From: Clostridium sp. CAG:389
GTDB taxonomy: Bacteria; Bacillota; Clostridia; TANB77; CAG-508
Assembly: GCA_000438255.1 (NCBI GenBank)
Contig: FR901957.1
Location: 1-14,993, forward strand
Length of the DNA stretch: 14,993 nt
Reading direction: 5' to 3'
Position 1 is the stretch's first letter. Every line of letters starts with the position of its first letter. Both the position numbers and the translations under genes were made by a program. Positions 1-8,648 of this stretch are shown piece after piece. Below the pieces are notes generated by a model. The model was not told the DNA's origin, searched no databases, and was given only the letters and a program-made list of their open reading frames with translations.

Positions 1-10
1 ACAATGTCCT

Positions 11-29
11 AAAACTATTATCTAGTAAC
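11..29. repeat. Left copy of a window-end inverted repeat
   Basis: AAAACTATTATCTAGTAAC here matches the reverse complement of 14961-14979 at 18 of 19 positions. Weaker similarity continues outward: CAAT..CCT..AAAAC can be seen on both sides if one small gap is allowed. It lies outside the terminator of the last minus-strand gene, in sequence with no visible gene. It could be a dispersed intergenic repeat, part of a mobile element end, or an edge of a longer repeated sequence. Only the match itself is seen. Confidence 0.5.
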
Positions 30-37
30 GGTAATTT

Positions 38-75
38 AAAAAAGTAATAAACCTTAATTGATTTATTACTTTTTT
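38..75 (-). terminator. Intrinsic terminator after the CA-tract pilin-like gene
   Basis: AAAAAAGTAATAAA (38-51) and TTTATTACTTTTTT (62-75) form a perfect 14-bp stem with a 10-nt loop. The hairpin lies 25 bases after the stop codon of the gene at 101-2260. Read on the minus strand, the distal arm ends in a run of T, as intrinsic terminators do. The stem is AT-only apart from one G-C pair and nearly symmetric, so it could also stop transcription on the plus strand. Confidence 0.75.
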
Positions 76-100
76 CTTAATTATTTTACTATTTTTTCCT

Positions 101-2260
<2,160 letters not shown>

Positions 2261-2266
2261 TATTTT

Positions 2267-2273
2267 CCTCCTT
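2267..2273 (-). promoter_or_regulatory. Ribosome binding site that fixes the start upstream of the CA tract
   Basis: The minus strand reads AAGGAGG with a 6-nt gap to the ATG at 2260. No comparable site lies between the CA tract and the pilin helix. Translation therefore appears designed to run through the repeat, which makes the tract length decide whether the protein is made. Confidence 0.85.
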
Positions 2274-2318
2274 ATTCATTTGTAACTATATATCTTTTCT
2301 CTTATTTTAACTTATAGT

Positions 2319-2347
2319 ATTATATACAATATTCAATTTATTTACAA
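2319..2347 (-). promoter_or_regulatory. Sigma-A type promoter of the CA-tract gene
   Basis: On the minus strand TTGTAA (2342-2347), a 17-nt spacer, then TATAAT (2319-2324). This gives a leader of roughly 50 nt before the start at 2260. The region as a whole resembles the one upstream of the gene starting at 7680, including an 18-bp identical segment further upstream. Confidence 0.65.
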
Positions 2348-2373
2348 TATTTTTTTACGAAATTATTAAAAAT

Positions 2374-2391
2374 ATTACAGTTCAGTAAGAA
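2374..2391. repeat. 18-bp promoter-region repeat, copy 1
   Basis: ATTACAGTTCAGTAAGAA occurs here and again, identical, at 7863-7880. In both places it lies upstream of a promoter for a pilin-like gene, about 27 nt before the -35 here and 39 nt there. Similarity fades toward the promoters and stops abruptly at the outer edge, where this copy meets the T-run of the preceding terminator. It may be a regulator site or a recombination boundary. Confidence 0.7.
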
Positions 2392-2392
2392 A

Positions 2393-2416
2393 AAAGCTAG
2401 ATTTTATTCTAGCTTT
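2393..2416 (-). terminator. Intrinsic terminator after the FxLYD-like gene
   Basis: AAAGCTAGA (2393-2401) pairs with TCTAGCTTT (2408-2416), a 9-bp stem with a 6-nt loop. On the minus strand it is followed directly by a run of T. It ends the unit made of the genes at 2958-5042 and 2433-2924. Confidence 0.8.
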
Positions 2417-2432
2417 CAGATCTTAAATATAT

Positions 2433-2924
2433 TTATTTTATTACAATTTTAAAATCATAAGTATTTGAATAATCTAATGTCATACTTGTATTAAATTGTG
2501 TTTTTTCACCAGGTTTTAATGCTTTTATTATTCCACCAACAGTTACTATTTCTTTTCCATTTTTATCTAGTAACACTACATCTACCAATGTTACATCTGT
2601 TGCCTTTGAACTTGTATTAGTTACATCAGCTAATAATATTGATTGATCATCTTGTTCTGTTAATTGGATATTTTCAAATTTAAATGATCCAACTTGTTTT
2701 GTTTTTCCTAATTCTTCACTTGTATTTAACTTTACTCCATTATCTAATAATTGTGTAAATTCCTCTTCAACTGTATTATTTTCCTCAACCAAATTATTTT
2801 CTTCTGTCATATTCTCATTGTTTAATTCTTTCACATTTTTATTTTGATTTACCATAAATGCTATTATGGCTATTATTAATACTACTAACAAAATAAATAT
2901 TATTATTTTTTCATTCTTTTTCAT
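2433..2924 (-). CDS. Membrane-anchored FxLYD-like protein
   Basis: The protein has 163 residues. A lysine-rich start is followed by a hydrophobic helix at about 7-25 (KIIIFILLVVLIIAIIAFMV), an Asn/Glu-rich linker (27-55), then a folded region (about 75-163). That region contains ADVTNTSSKATDVTLVDVVLLDKNGKE and LKPGEKTQF, a pattern typical of FxLYD and related Ig-like extracellular domains: a strand ending in D-x-x-N, a D-K-x-G turn, then a PGE turn. It is probably anchored in the membrane with the domain outside. AGAGGGA gives a good ribosome binding site. It begins 33 bp after the stop of the pilin-like gene at 2958-5042, and a terminator follows, so the two are probably co-transcribed. Its partner or ligand is unknown. 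The FxLYD call rests on pattern only. Confidence 0.75.
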   Translation of the reverse strand: MKKNEKIIIFILLVVLIIAIIAFMVNQNKNVKELNNENMTEENNLVEENNTVEEEFTQLLDNGVKLNTSEELGKTKQVGSFKFENIQLTEQDDQSILLADVTNTSSKATDVTLVDVVLLDKNGKEIVTVGGIIKALKPGEKTQFNTSMTLDYSNTYDFKIVIK

Positions 2925-2957
2925 TTAACTTTCCCTCTTTCTTTTTAATTTTATAAC

Positions 2958-5042
2958 TTAATTAAAAGTTATTTTTCTTACATCATAACTAGTATAACCA
3001 GCTGGGGTTCCACCGCTTGCACCAGAAACTAATATTGGTATTTGTAAGTATTTTGTTCCTGTAAATGAAACTGTAACTCCGCTAGTTGCCTGTATACCGC
3101 TATACAATCCAGTATGATTTGAATTATTCCATAATATAGCTCTTGGTTGTCCGCCAGTATATCCAACAACATAATAACATCCTGCTGATAATGTAATATT
3201 ATCTGTTGTATGCCACATTGAATCTCCATCAAAATACCATTTTACAGTTGAATTTTCTACATAATAATATCCACTCCAATATGAACTTGCTGTATACCAT
3301 CCTATTGAAGATGTTATAAGTCTTGAACTTACTGTAACTGACTGTGTAGCAATTGATGAAGCCTTATAGTTTGTAGATTCATTAACAACTACACTAACTG
3401 TAAATGTTCCAGAACCTCCATTTGTTACTGGGACAATCCTAATACTTCTTCCAGTAACTGGCACATTAGCTATACCAGTATTTGAACTTGTAGCACTTAC
3501 ACTACCATCACTATTTGATGTAACTGTAATATAACCATTACTTGCTGATAAACTAATAGTACTATTTGCTTTTTCTATCTGTACAGTAGCACTTCCTGTT
3601 GCAATTACATATCCTTTACTAGCTTGCCAATATATAGTATATGTTCCTGCATTTGTATATGTAGGAATACTAGAAAGTGTATAAGAACCATTTGTTGTTC
3701 CATATTTGAAAGTTGTTCCTTGAATATTGCTTGATAATGTTGCTGTATGTGCACTTCCATCATAAACTCCATTATAATTATTAACAGCAATTACCGCTAA
3801 TGTTGTATTTACAACTGTTGATGTTGTTTTATTTCCTGCCACATCATATATTTCAGCATATACATCATATGTTCCACTTGATAAATTATCTAATGTATAT
3901 GTTTTTGTTGTTTGTGTTGTTGCTCCTGCTGTTTTTCCATTTAATTGTGTATATACTTGTTCTATATTTTTATATGAACTTTCTGTTGATTTTTTGTAAT
4001 ACCAAATTATTTTTCCAAGACCAGAATTTGCATCTGTTGTTGTTATATTTAATGTAAGCGATTTTGTTGTTACATTACTAATATTTAAGTTTGTATTTAT
4101 TGCTGGTGCTACCTTATCTATTGCAGTTACATTTCCAGTTAACATTCCTCCTGCATCTTCTCCATCCCATAATCTAGCATAAACTTTTCCATTTGATGTC
4201 AAAGTTTGACTTGATGTGCTTGCCCATGTTTTTCCATCTTTACTTGTTTGAATTGTAAAGCCTTTTACATCTGTACTTGCTGTTGCTACAACATTTGTAT
4301 TAGTCCAGCCACTTGGACTATATGTAAATTTTGCATTTGCAGTTGTTAAATCTGTTACAGGCCTTTTAGTATTTTTTTCAATAACAACTTCTGCTGTCTT
4401 TTTATTTTTTGCAACTGCTACTATTTTTATACTATATTTTGTCTCTTCTTCCAAATCTTCATATGTATAATTTTGTTCTGTTGTTGTTTTACTTAATTTA
4501 TAATTTTCATCAGAATCCTTTTTTATATAATATTCAAGTTTTCCACCTTCATTTCTTTGTGTATCCACTTGAACTGTTATTGAATTCAGTTTAGCTGATA
4601 TTGCTTTTACTCGAATTGCTGGTGACATCTCACTTGTTTTTCCTATAAATTTTACTCCATCTTGTTCTACTTTGTAAATATCATCATCTACTACTACATA
4701 AAAATAATCATCTACTTGTTTAAAATCTTCTTCCTTACTTATTTCTTCTACTGTTACATCTTTTCCAAATTGCTTTATTTCATCTATATTTTTTATAACA
4801 CTTTCTCTTGTTGCTGATATGATTTCTTCTGAATTTCCAAAAGGATTATTAGATTGCTCTGTAATTAATCTTACTTGCAATGTTTCTGCTATTTGTCCCC
4901 TTTTGTTTTCTAATTCAGCTCTTTTTGTATTAGAAATAATTCCCTTATTTGTTATTGCTTGTATTGTTATTCCAGAAAGTATAAGTAATAGTATAATTGT
5001 TATTACCAAAGCCAATATCGTTATACCTCTTTGTCTCTCCAT
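2958..5042 (-). CDS. Intact pilin-like modular surface protein
   Basis: The protein has 694 residues. A short leader MERQRG precedes a hydrophobic helix (7-29, ITILALVITIILLLILSGITIQ). The predicted cleavage is Gly6-Ile7, and position 5 of the helix is Leu, not Glu. The stalk region, up to about 135, matches the paralogues at 101-2260 and 7225-7680. Next are an FN3-like module (139-230), one SPSGWTN module (232-310), an Ig/FN3-like module (312-416), a module opening YNGVYDGSAHTATL (418-492) that resembles MBG/YDG Ig-like repeats, a BIG-like module (493-572), and a unique aromatic head (573-694). No sortase motif is visible. Start: strong CCTCCTTT complement 5 nt upstream. The gene has its own promoter and is followed by the FxLYD-like gene. 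Likely a surface-exposed stalk with a binding head. The function is inferred. Confidence 0.85.
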   Translation of the reverse strand: MERQRGITILALVITIILLLILSGITIQAITNKGIISNTKRAELENKRGQIAETLQVRLITEQSNNPFGNSEEIISATRESVIKNIDEIKQFGKDVTVEEISKEEDFKQVDDYFYVVVDDDIYKVEQDGVKFIGKTSEMSPAIRVKAISAKLNSITVQVDTQRNEGGKLEYYIKKDSDENYKLSKTTTEQNYTYEDLEEETKYSIKIVAVAKNKKTAEVVIEKNTKRPVTDLTTANAKFTYSPSGWTNTNVVATASTDVKGFTIQTSKDGKTWASTSSQTLTSNGKVYARLWDGEDAGGMLTGNVTAIDKVAPAINTNLNISNVTTKSLTLNITTTDANSGLGKIIWYYKKSTESSYKNIEQVYTQLNGKTAGATTQTTKTYTLDNLSSGTYDVYAEIYDVAGNKTTSTVVNTTLAVIAVNNYNGVYDGSAHTATLSSNIQGTTFKYGTTNGSYTLSSIPTYTNAGTYTIYWQASKGYVIATGSATVQIEKANSTISLSASNGYITVTSNSDGSVSATSSNTGIANVPVTGRSIRIVPVTNGGSGTFTVSVVVNESTNYKASSIATQSVTVSSRLITSSIGWYTASSYWSGYYYVENSTVKWYFDGDSMWHTTDNITLSAGCYYVVGYTGGQPRAILWNNSNHTGLYSGIQATSGVTVSFTGTKYLQIPILVSGASGGTPAGYTSYDVRKITFN

Positions 5043-5082
5043 CTTTTCCTCCTTTGTATTTAATTTGATTTATACTCTTACT

Positions 5083-5111
5083 ATTATACAATTTTTTCTA
5101 TAAGTTTTCAA
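5083..5111 (-). promoter_or_regulatory. Near-consensus promoter of the 5042-2433 unit
   Basis: TTGAAA (5106-5111), exactly 17 nt, then TATAAT (5083-5088) on the minus strand, about 40 nt before the start at 5042. This is one of the best promoters in the window and suggests strong vegetative expression. Confidence 0.75.
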
Positions 5112-5129
5112 TGTCATTATATTAATTAT

Positions 5130-5148
5130 CAAAAATGTAATATTTTTG
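5130..5148 (-). terminator. Weak AT-only hairpin after the broken pilin-like gene
   Basis: CAAAAAT (5130-5136) pairs with ATTTTTG (5142-5148) around a 5-nt loop, 35 bp past the stop at 5183. There is only one G-C pair and little T-run beyond the stem, so termination may be poor. The same stretch holds three loose repeats of TTTGTAAtAT, which may be only compositional. Confidence 0.3.
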
Positions 5149-6514
5149 TAATATCTTTGTAACAATACATAAAAATCAATTATTATTTTAACTCAACATC
5201 TATCCCTGTTATAAAATTTTCAACGCTATATGTTCCTTTATATATATCAGTATGATAAACTCCTGATTCATTATTATGTTCTGATTTTTTTACATTATAA
5301 TACCATACCCTCGAATTTCTTCTTGTTCCAACATTTGCCTTATGCCATATTAAATCATCTTGTTCGTTTAATCTTGTCCATGTTGGAAATCTAATATCTT
5401 GATATTTTGAATTAGTATCATAAAAATAGCAATTATATCCACTTGAACTAGTCACAATTTCAACAACTTTTCCATTTGTTGCAACATTTCCTGTCATTTT
5501 ACAATCAATTAAATTTACAACTCCTTCACCATATGCTAATAAATTTCCATTTATTGTAGCATATTTACATATTGTGGATGATTTTGAATTTTCATTTTCA
5601 CTATAATCATTTAAAATTGTTCCTTGTATTGATATTCCTCTTCCTTCTATAACTGAATTACCTCCATCTCTACTAACAACTGCGTTGTCATCATTTGATA
5701 TAATTTTTCCACCAGTCATCCCAAACTGTCCGTAATTCATTAATACTGCTCCATTAGTTCCACCAGTTTTTTGAAGTACCCCACCTTTCATATAAAATTT
5801 TCCAGAATTCGTAACTAGCCAATTGCTATATGAATCATCTTTTGTAATTGTCACAGATTCATTTGTTAATGTTCCATAATTCATTATCGCACCACCTATA
5901 TTACCAGTTGAATTAATTGTCCCATTTCCTTTTAAAGTTAATGTTCCATAATTTAATATTGTACAAATAGTTTTGTTTTCTGTTGTTGTTGTAATTGTTT
6001 TTTCATTTAAATTTAAAGTTATGTTTTTGTTTGATGGTATATTGATTTTTTCTTTTACATTAACTAATAAATCTATTGTAGAGCTGTTTTGTGCATTTAT
6101 TGCATCACTTATACTTGAATAATAATTAGTTCCAATTTTAGCAACGGCTGTCTTGAAAGTAGTAGTTATTGATTTTGTTATATTTCCAGCTACATCATAT
6201 GCAGTTATTCTTACATAATATGTTGTTCCTGCACTTAATCCTGTTAAAGCTTTTGTTTTGGTTACACTTTCTATTGCTCCTGCTGACGAACTATTCATTT
6301 TTACATATTTATCTGTCACAGTATTTTCATAACTTGTTGTGTTTCCCCATTCCCATTTTATTTGAGACAATCCACTCTCTTTATCATTAATTGTTGCTGA
6401 TAATGTTGCTGTATTTGCCCCTGTCATTGTTGCACTACCAGATATCGTAGGAGATGTTTTATCTATTTTCGTTATATTTCCTGTTAGCATTCCACCTACA
6501 TTTATTCCATCCCA

Positions 6515-6970
6515 TAATCTTGCATATACTGGTCCATTAGTTGTTAGTGTTTGACTTGCTGTACTTGTCCAGTTTTCTCCATCTGTACTTGTTTGGATTG
6601 TATATCCAGTTATCTCTGTACTTACTGTTGCTGTTACGCTACTATTTGTCCAGCCACTTGGGCTATATGTGAATTTTGCATTTGCCTCTGTTAAATCTAC
6701 TATCTTTCCTGTTGTCTGTTCTGCTATTACTTCTGCTGTTTTCAATCTTGCATATACTGGTCCATTTACACTCATTGTTTGTGATGTTGTATTTGACCAT
6801 GTATTTCCATCTTTACTTGTTTGAATTATAAATCCAGTTACATCAGTAGATACTGTTGCTATTACATTTCCATTTGTCCATGTACTTGGACTATATGTAA
6901 ATTTTGCATTTGCTTCTGTCAAATCTCCTATTTTTCCTGTTGTTTGTTCTACTATTAATTCTACTGTCTT
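6515..6970 (-). repeat. In-frame tandem duplication of a 76-codon surface module
   Basis: In the 3' frame, residues 70-145 and 146-221 are two units of 76 residues (228 bp), both running from K-T-x-E-x-I-x-E-Q-T-T-G-K through EANAKFTYSP to VYARL. The joint VYARL-KTAEV at about 6742 splices the end of one SPxxWTN module onto the end of an FN3-like module, so the usual WDG..GGMLTG ending of the first unit is missing. The units are diverged, so the event is not recent or was followed by exchange with a paralogue. Confidence 0.8.
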
Positions 6971-7108
6971 TTTGTTTTCTGCAACAGCTATTACTTTAAT
7001 ATTATATTTTTTTCCTTGTTCTAATTCTTCATAGGTATATTTTTCTTCCGTTGTTGTTTTTATTAATTTGTATTCTTCTTTATCTTCACTTTTTATATAA
7101 TATTCTAA

Positions 7109-7229
7109 TTTTCCACCTTGATTTCTTTTTGTTGTTACCTCTACTGTTATTGTATTTGTTGTATTAGAGTTTTCCACCTTAATTTCTTTTTGTTGTTACT
7201 TTTACTGTTATTGTATTTGTTGTATTAGA
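7109..7229 (-). repeat. 61-bp-period imperfect tandem duplication that shifts the frame
   Basis: Bases 7109-7168 and 7170-7229 are two 60-base copies with about three differences. The spacing of 61 is not a multiple of three, so it changes the reading frame. Copy 7170-7229 also has a TAA where the other has CAA. Together with the 10-bp repeat it disconnects the pilin N-terminus from the modular body. Confidence 0.9.
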
Positions 7230-7253
7230 AATAGATTTTAATTTTATAACAGG

Positions 7254-7273
7254 TAAAAATTCTAAAAAATTCT
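7254..7273 (-). repeat. 10-bp tandem duplication that shifts the frame
   Basis: TAAAAATTCT (7254-7263) is followed directly by AAAAAATTCT (7264-7273). Deleting one unit turns EQGEFFRIFTCYK into EQGEFLPVIKLKSISNTTN, which matches the paralogue sequence PPVINMEKITNTTN. This shows the duplication is the first lesion of the gene. Confidence 0.85.
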
Positions 7274-7794
7274 CCTTGCTCTCCTATAAATGTTACATCA
7301 TTTAATTCTACTTTGTATACATCTTTATCTACTATTACATAAAAATATATGTCCACATTTTCTCCGTCTTCTTCTGTGCTTGTTTCTTCAATTGTTACTT
7401 CTTTTCCAATTTTCTTTAAATCATCTATGTTTTCTATTACATTATTTCTTGTTGCTGTAATTATTTCTTCCGCACTTCCAAATGGGTTATTTGTTTGTTC
7501 ATTTATTAGTTTTAATTTTAAGTATTCCGATATTTGTCCTCTTTTATTTTCTAATTGTGCTTGTTTTGCATTCTTTAATATTCCTGTATGTGTAATTGAT
7601 TGTATTGTTATTCCTGCCAATATCAATAAAACAATTATTGTTATTACTAATGCAATTAATGTTATCCCCTTATTTTTCATTATTTTTTCCTCCTTGGTAT
7701 TTTTATTACTATAAACTACTTTTGTTTTATAAGCATTTTACATATTTAAACTTTGTAAGTCTAAGTAAAAATATGACTTTATTTGTCACTTTTA

Positions 7795-7824
7795 ATTATA
7801 AGTTATAGTGTCATTAAATGTCAA
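7795..7824 (-). promoter_or_regulatory. Promoter of the broken pilin-like gene
   Basis: TTGACA (7819-7824), 18 nt, TATAAT (7795-7800) on the minus strand, about 115 nt before the start at 7680, where AAGGAGG (7689-7695) lies 8 nt from the ATG. Expression signals of the broken gene look intact. Confidence 0.6.
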
Positions 7825-7853
7825 TATATTTTTCTACAAATTTATGAAATAAT

Positions 7854-8096
7854 CTATAAAAAATTACAGTTCAGTAAGAATCTTTCTATGGTGTCTTTGC
7901 CCAATTTTAGATATTCTATTATTTGTGCTCTTTTATTTTCAATTTTTGCTTGGTTTGCACTTTTAAATATTCCTGTATTTGTAATACCCTGTATTGTTAT
8001 CATTGATAGTATAAGTAAAAGTATTACTACTATTACTAATGATATTATAGTTATTCCATCTTTATTTAATTTAATAATACATTTATTTTTATTCAT
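7854..8096 (-). pseudogene. Truncated pilin-like gene (N-terminal helix only)
   Basis: 80 codons. MNKNKCIIKLNKDG is a 14-residue leader. The helix ITIISLVIVVILLLILSMITIQ follows, then ITNTGIF, QAKIENKRAQIIEYLKLG, which matches the three larger paralogues. The match ends at EYLKL, where they continue KLINEQTNNPFG. Here the sequence runs into KDTIERFLLNCNFL and stops. Its last codons lie inside the 18-bp repeat shared with the promoter region of another paralogue. It therefore looks like a deletion joined the 5' end of a gene to the upstream region of the next. The ATG at 8096 is preferred because GAGGAAT precedes it. An upstream ATG at 8159 lacks this. It may still make a short membrane peptide. 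Confidence 0.65.
7863..7880. repeat. 18-bp promoter-region repeat, copy 2
   Basis: This is identical to 2374-2391 (ATTACAGTTCAGTAAGAA). It overlaps the last codons of the truncated pilin-like gene and lies upstream of the promoter of the gene starting at 7680. The bases beyond its outer edge are unrelated between the two copies. Confidence 0.7.
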
Positions 8097-8127
8097 ATTT
8101 ATTCCTCTTTCGCCTCTTATTGCAGGT

Positions 8128-8138
8128 TGTTCCTGTAA
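8128..8138. promoter_or_regulatory. Possible operator, copy 1 (TGTTCCTGTAA)
   Basis: This 11-bp word recurs at 8235-8245. This copy sits just after the -10 element of the truncated pilin-like gene, near its expected transcription start, and includes the short dyad TGTT-N5-AACA. A site for the divergent XRE regulator is an inference from position only. Confidence 0.35.
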
Positions 8139-8142
8139 CACA

Positions 8143-8171
8143 AATATATCATAATCCACTTATATGTTCAA
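8143..8171 (-). promoter_or_regulatory. Promoter of the truncated pilin-like gene
   Basis: On the minus strand TTGAAC (8166-8171), 17 nt, TATATT (8143-8148), about 45 nt upstream of the start at 8096. It is divergent from the XRE regulator gene. Confidence 0.5.
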
Positions 8172-8217
8172 TAATAATTCAAATTTGACATATAGTTGTA
8201 AAAATAATGAAACATTT

Positions 8218-8246
8218 TTGTAACATTTACAGTGTGTTCCTGTAAT
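8218..8246 (+). promoter_or_regulatory. Possible promoter of the XRE regulator
   Basis: TTGTAA (8218-8223), 17 nt, TGTAAT (8241-8246). An alternative is TTCCTG (8237-8242), 18 nt, TATTAT (8261-8266). I cannot choose between them. Both overlap the second copy of the 11-bp direct repeat (8235-8245), which would suit autoregulation. Confidence 0.35.
8235..8245. promoter_or_regulatory. Possible operator, copy 2 (TGTTCCTGTAA)
   Basis: Same 11-bp word as 8128-8138, 107 bp away, in direct orientation. It overlaps either candidate promoter of the XRE gene. Confidence 0.35.
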
Positions 8247-8325
8247 AATAAGTTTATTTTTATTATAGAATAAGTTCAAATTTAATCAACCTATTAAATT
8301 ATGAAAAATGAAAGGATAGACTAAA

Positions 8326-8586
8326 ATGAAAGCAAAAACATTAAATGGAAATAAAAATATAATAGGAAAAAATATTAAAAAATATAGAAAATTAAAAAAA
8401 ATGTCTCAACCAGAAATCTGCCGTCAACTAGATTTACTTGGTGTTACGATGTATAATTGTGATATTTATGAAATAGAGTATGGAAAAAAATCTGTAAAAG
8501 ATTTTGAAGTTTTAGCTTTTTGCAAAGTGCTTGGCATATCACTTGAAGAATTATATTCAGATACCGAAAAATATTATGAAGCATAA
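8326..8586 (+). CDS. Small XRE/Cro-type helix-turn-helix regulator
   Basis: The protein has 86 residues, which is one DNA-binding domain with short tails. The family core is seen at about 12-76: IGKNIKKYRKLKKMSQPEIC, then a turn, a recognition helix region around GVTMYNCDIYEIEYGKK, and the closing helices FEVLAFCKVLGISLEELY. The start is supported by AAAGGATAG about 8 nt upstream. It is the only plus-strand gene in the window, convergent with fhs and divergent from the truncated pilin-like gene. It is a plausible local regulator of itself and of the pilin-like locus, but the sequence does not prove its targets. No sensor or ligand domain is present. Confidence 0.85.
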   Translation: MKAKTLNGNKNIIGKNIKKYRKLKKMSQPEICRQLDLLGVTMYNCDIYEIEYGKKSVKDFEVLAFCKVLGISLEELYSDTEKYYEA

Positions 8587-8625
8587 TATTTTATATTTAT
8601 TAGTTATACGTTTATAACAAAAAAC

Positions 8626-8648
8626 AGTAGGACTAAAATAATCCTACT
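8626..8648 (-). terminator. Terminator overlapping the end of fhs
   Basis: AGTAGGA (8626-8632) pairs with TCCTACT (8642-8648) around a 9-nt loop. On the minus strand it is followed by GTTTTTT. One arm uses the last codons of fhs. It lies between the convergent fhs and XRE genes and could serve both, though the plus-strand side has a poorer T-run. Confidence 0.7.

Larger units (their letters stand above)
5183..7680 (-). pseudogene. Pilin-like modular surface gene broken by two tandem duplications
   Basis: The 5' part (7680-7225) encodes MKNKG then the pilin helix and stalk, closely matching the protein at 101-2260, and ends out of frame after FIGEQGEF. The 3' part (7177-5183, 664 codons) continues the same protein: FN3-like end, two SPxxWTN modules, an Ig-like module (about 240-345), a probable right-handed beta-helix (about 350-555, with ILNYGTL, IMNYGTL and MNYGQF turns), and a C-terminal GBS Bsp-like module (about 558-650, IRFPTWT..QDDLIW..HNNESGVYHTDIY). 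A 10-bp duplication at 7254-7273 and a 61-bp-period duplication at 7109-7229 separate the parts. The first copy of the latter has TAA where the second has CAA. Removing both restores one frame of about 800 codons. The 3' part starts with GTG without a proper ribosome binding site. It could be a decayed gene or a rarely reverting off-state. Confidence 0.8.

Noticed and set aside
5183..7177. The 664-codon frame as an independent gene
   Set aside because: It starts with GTG without a properly spaced ribosome binding site, inside a duplicated segment, and continues the protein begun at 7680.
8097..8159. Upstream start (ATG at 8159) for the truncated pilin-like gene
   Set aside because: It lies next to the proposed promoter and has no ribosome binding site, while the ATG at 8096 has GAGGAAT correctly spaced.
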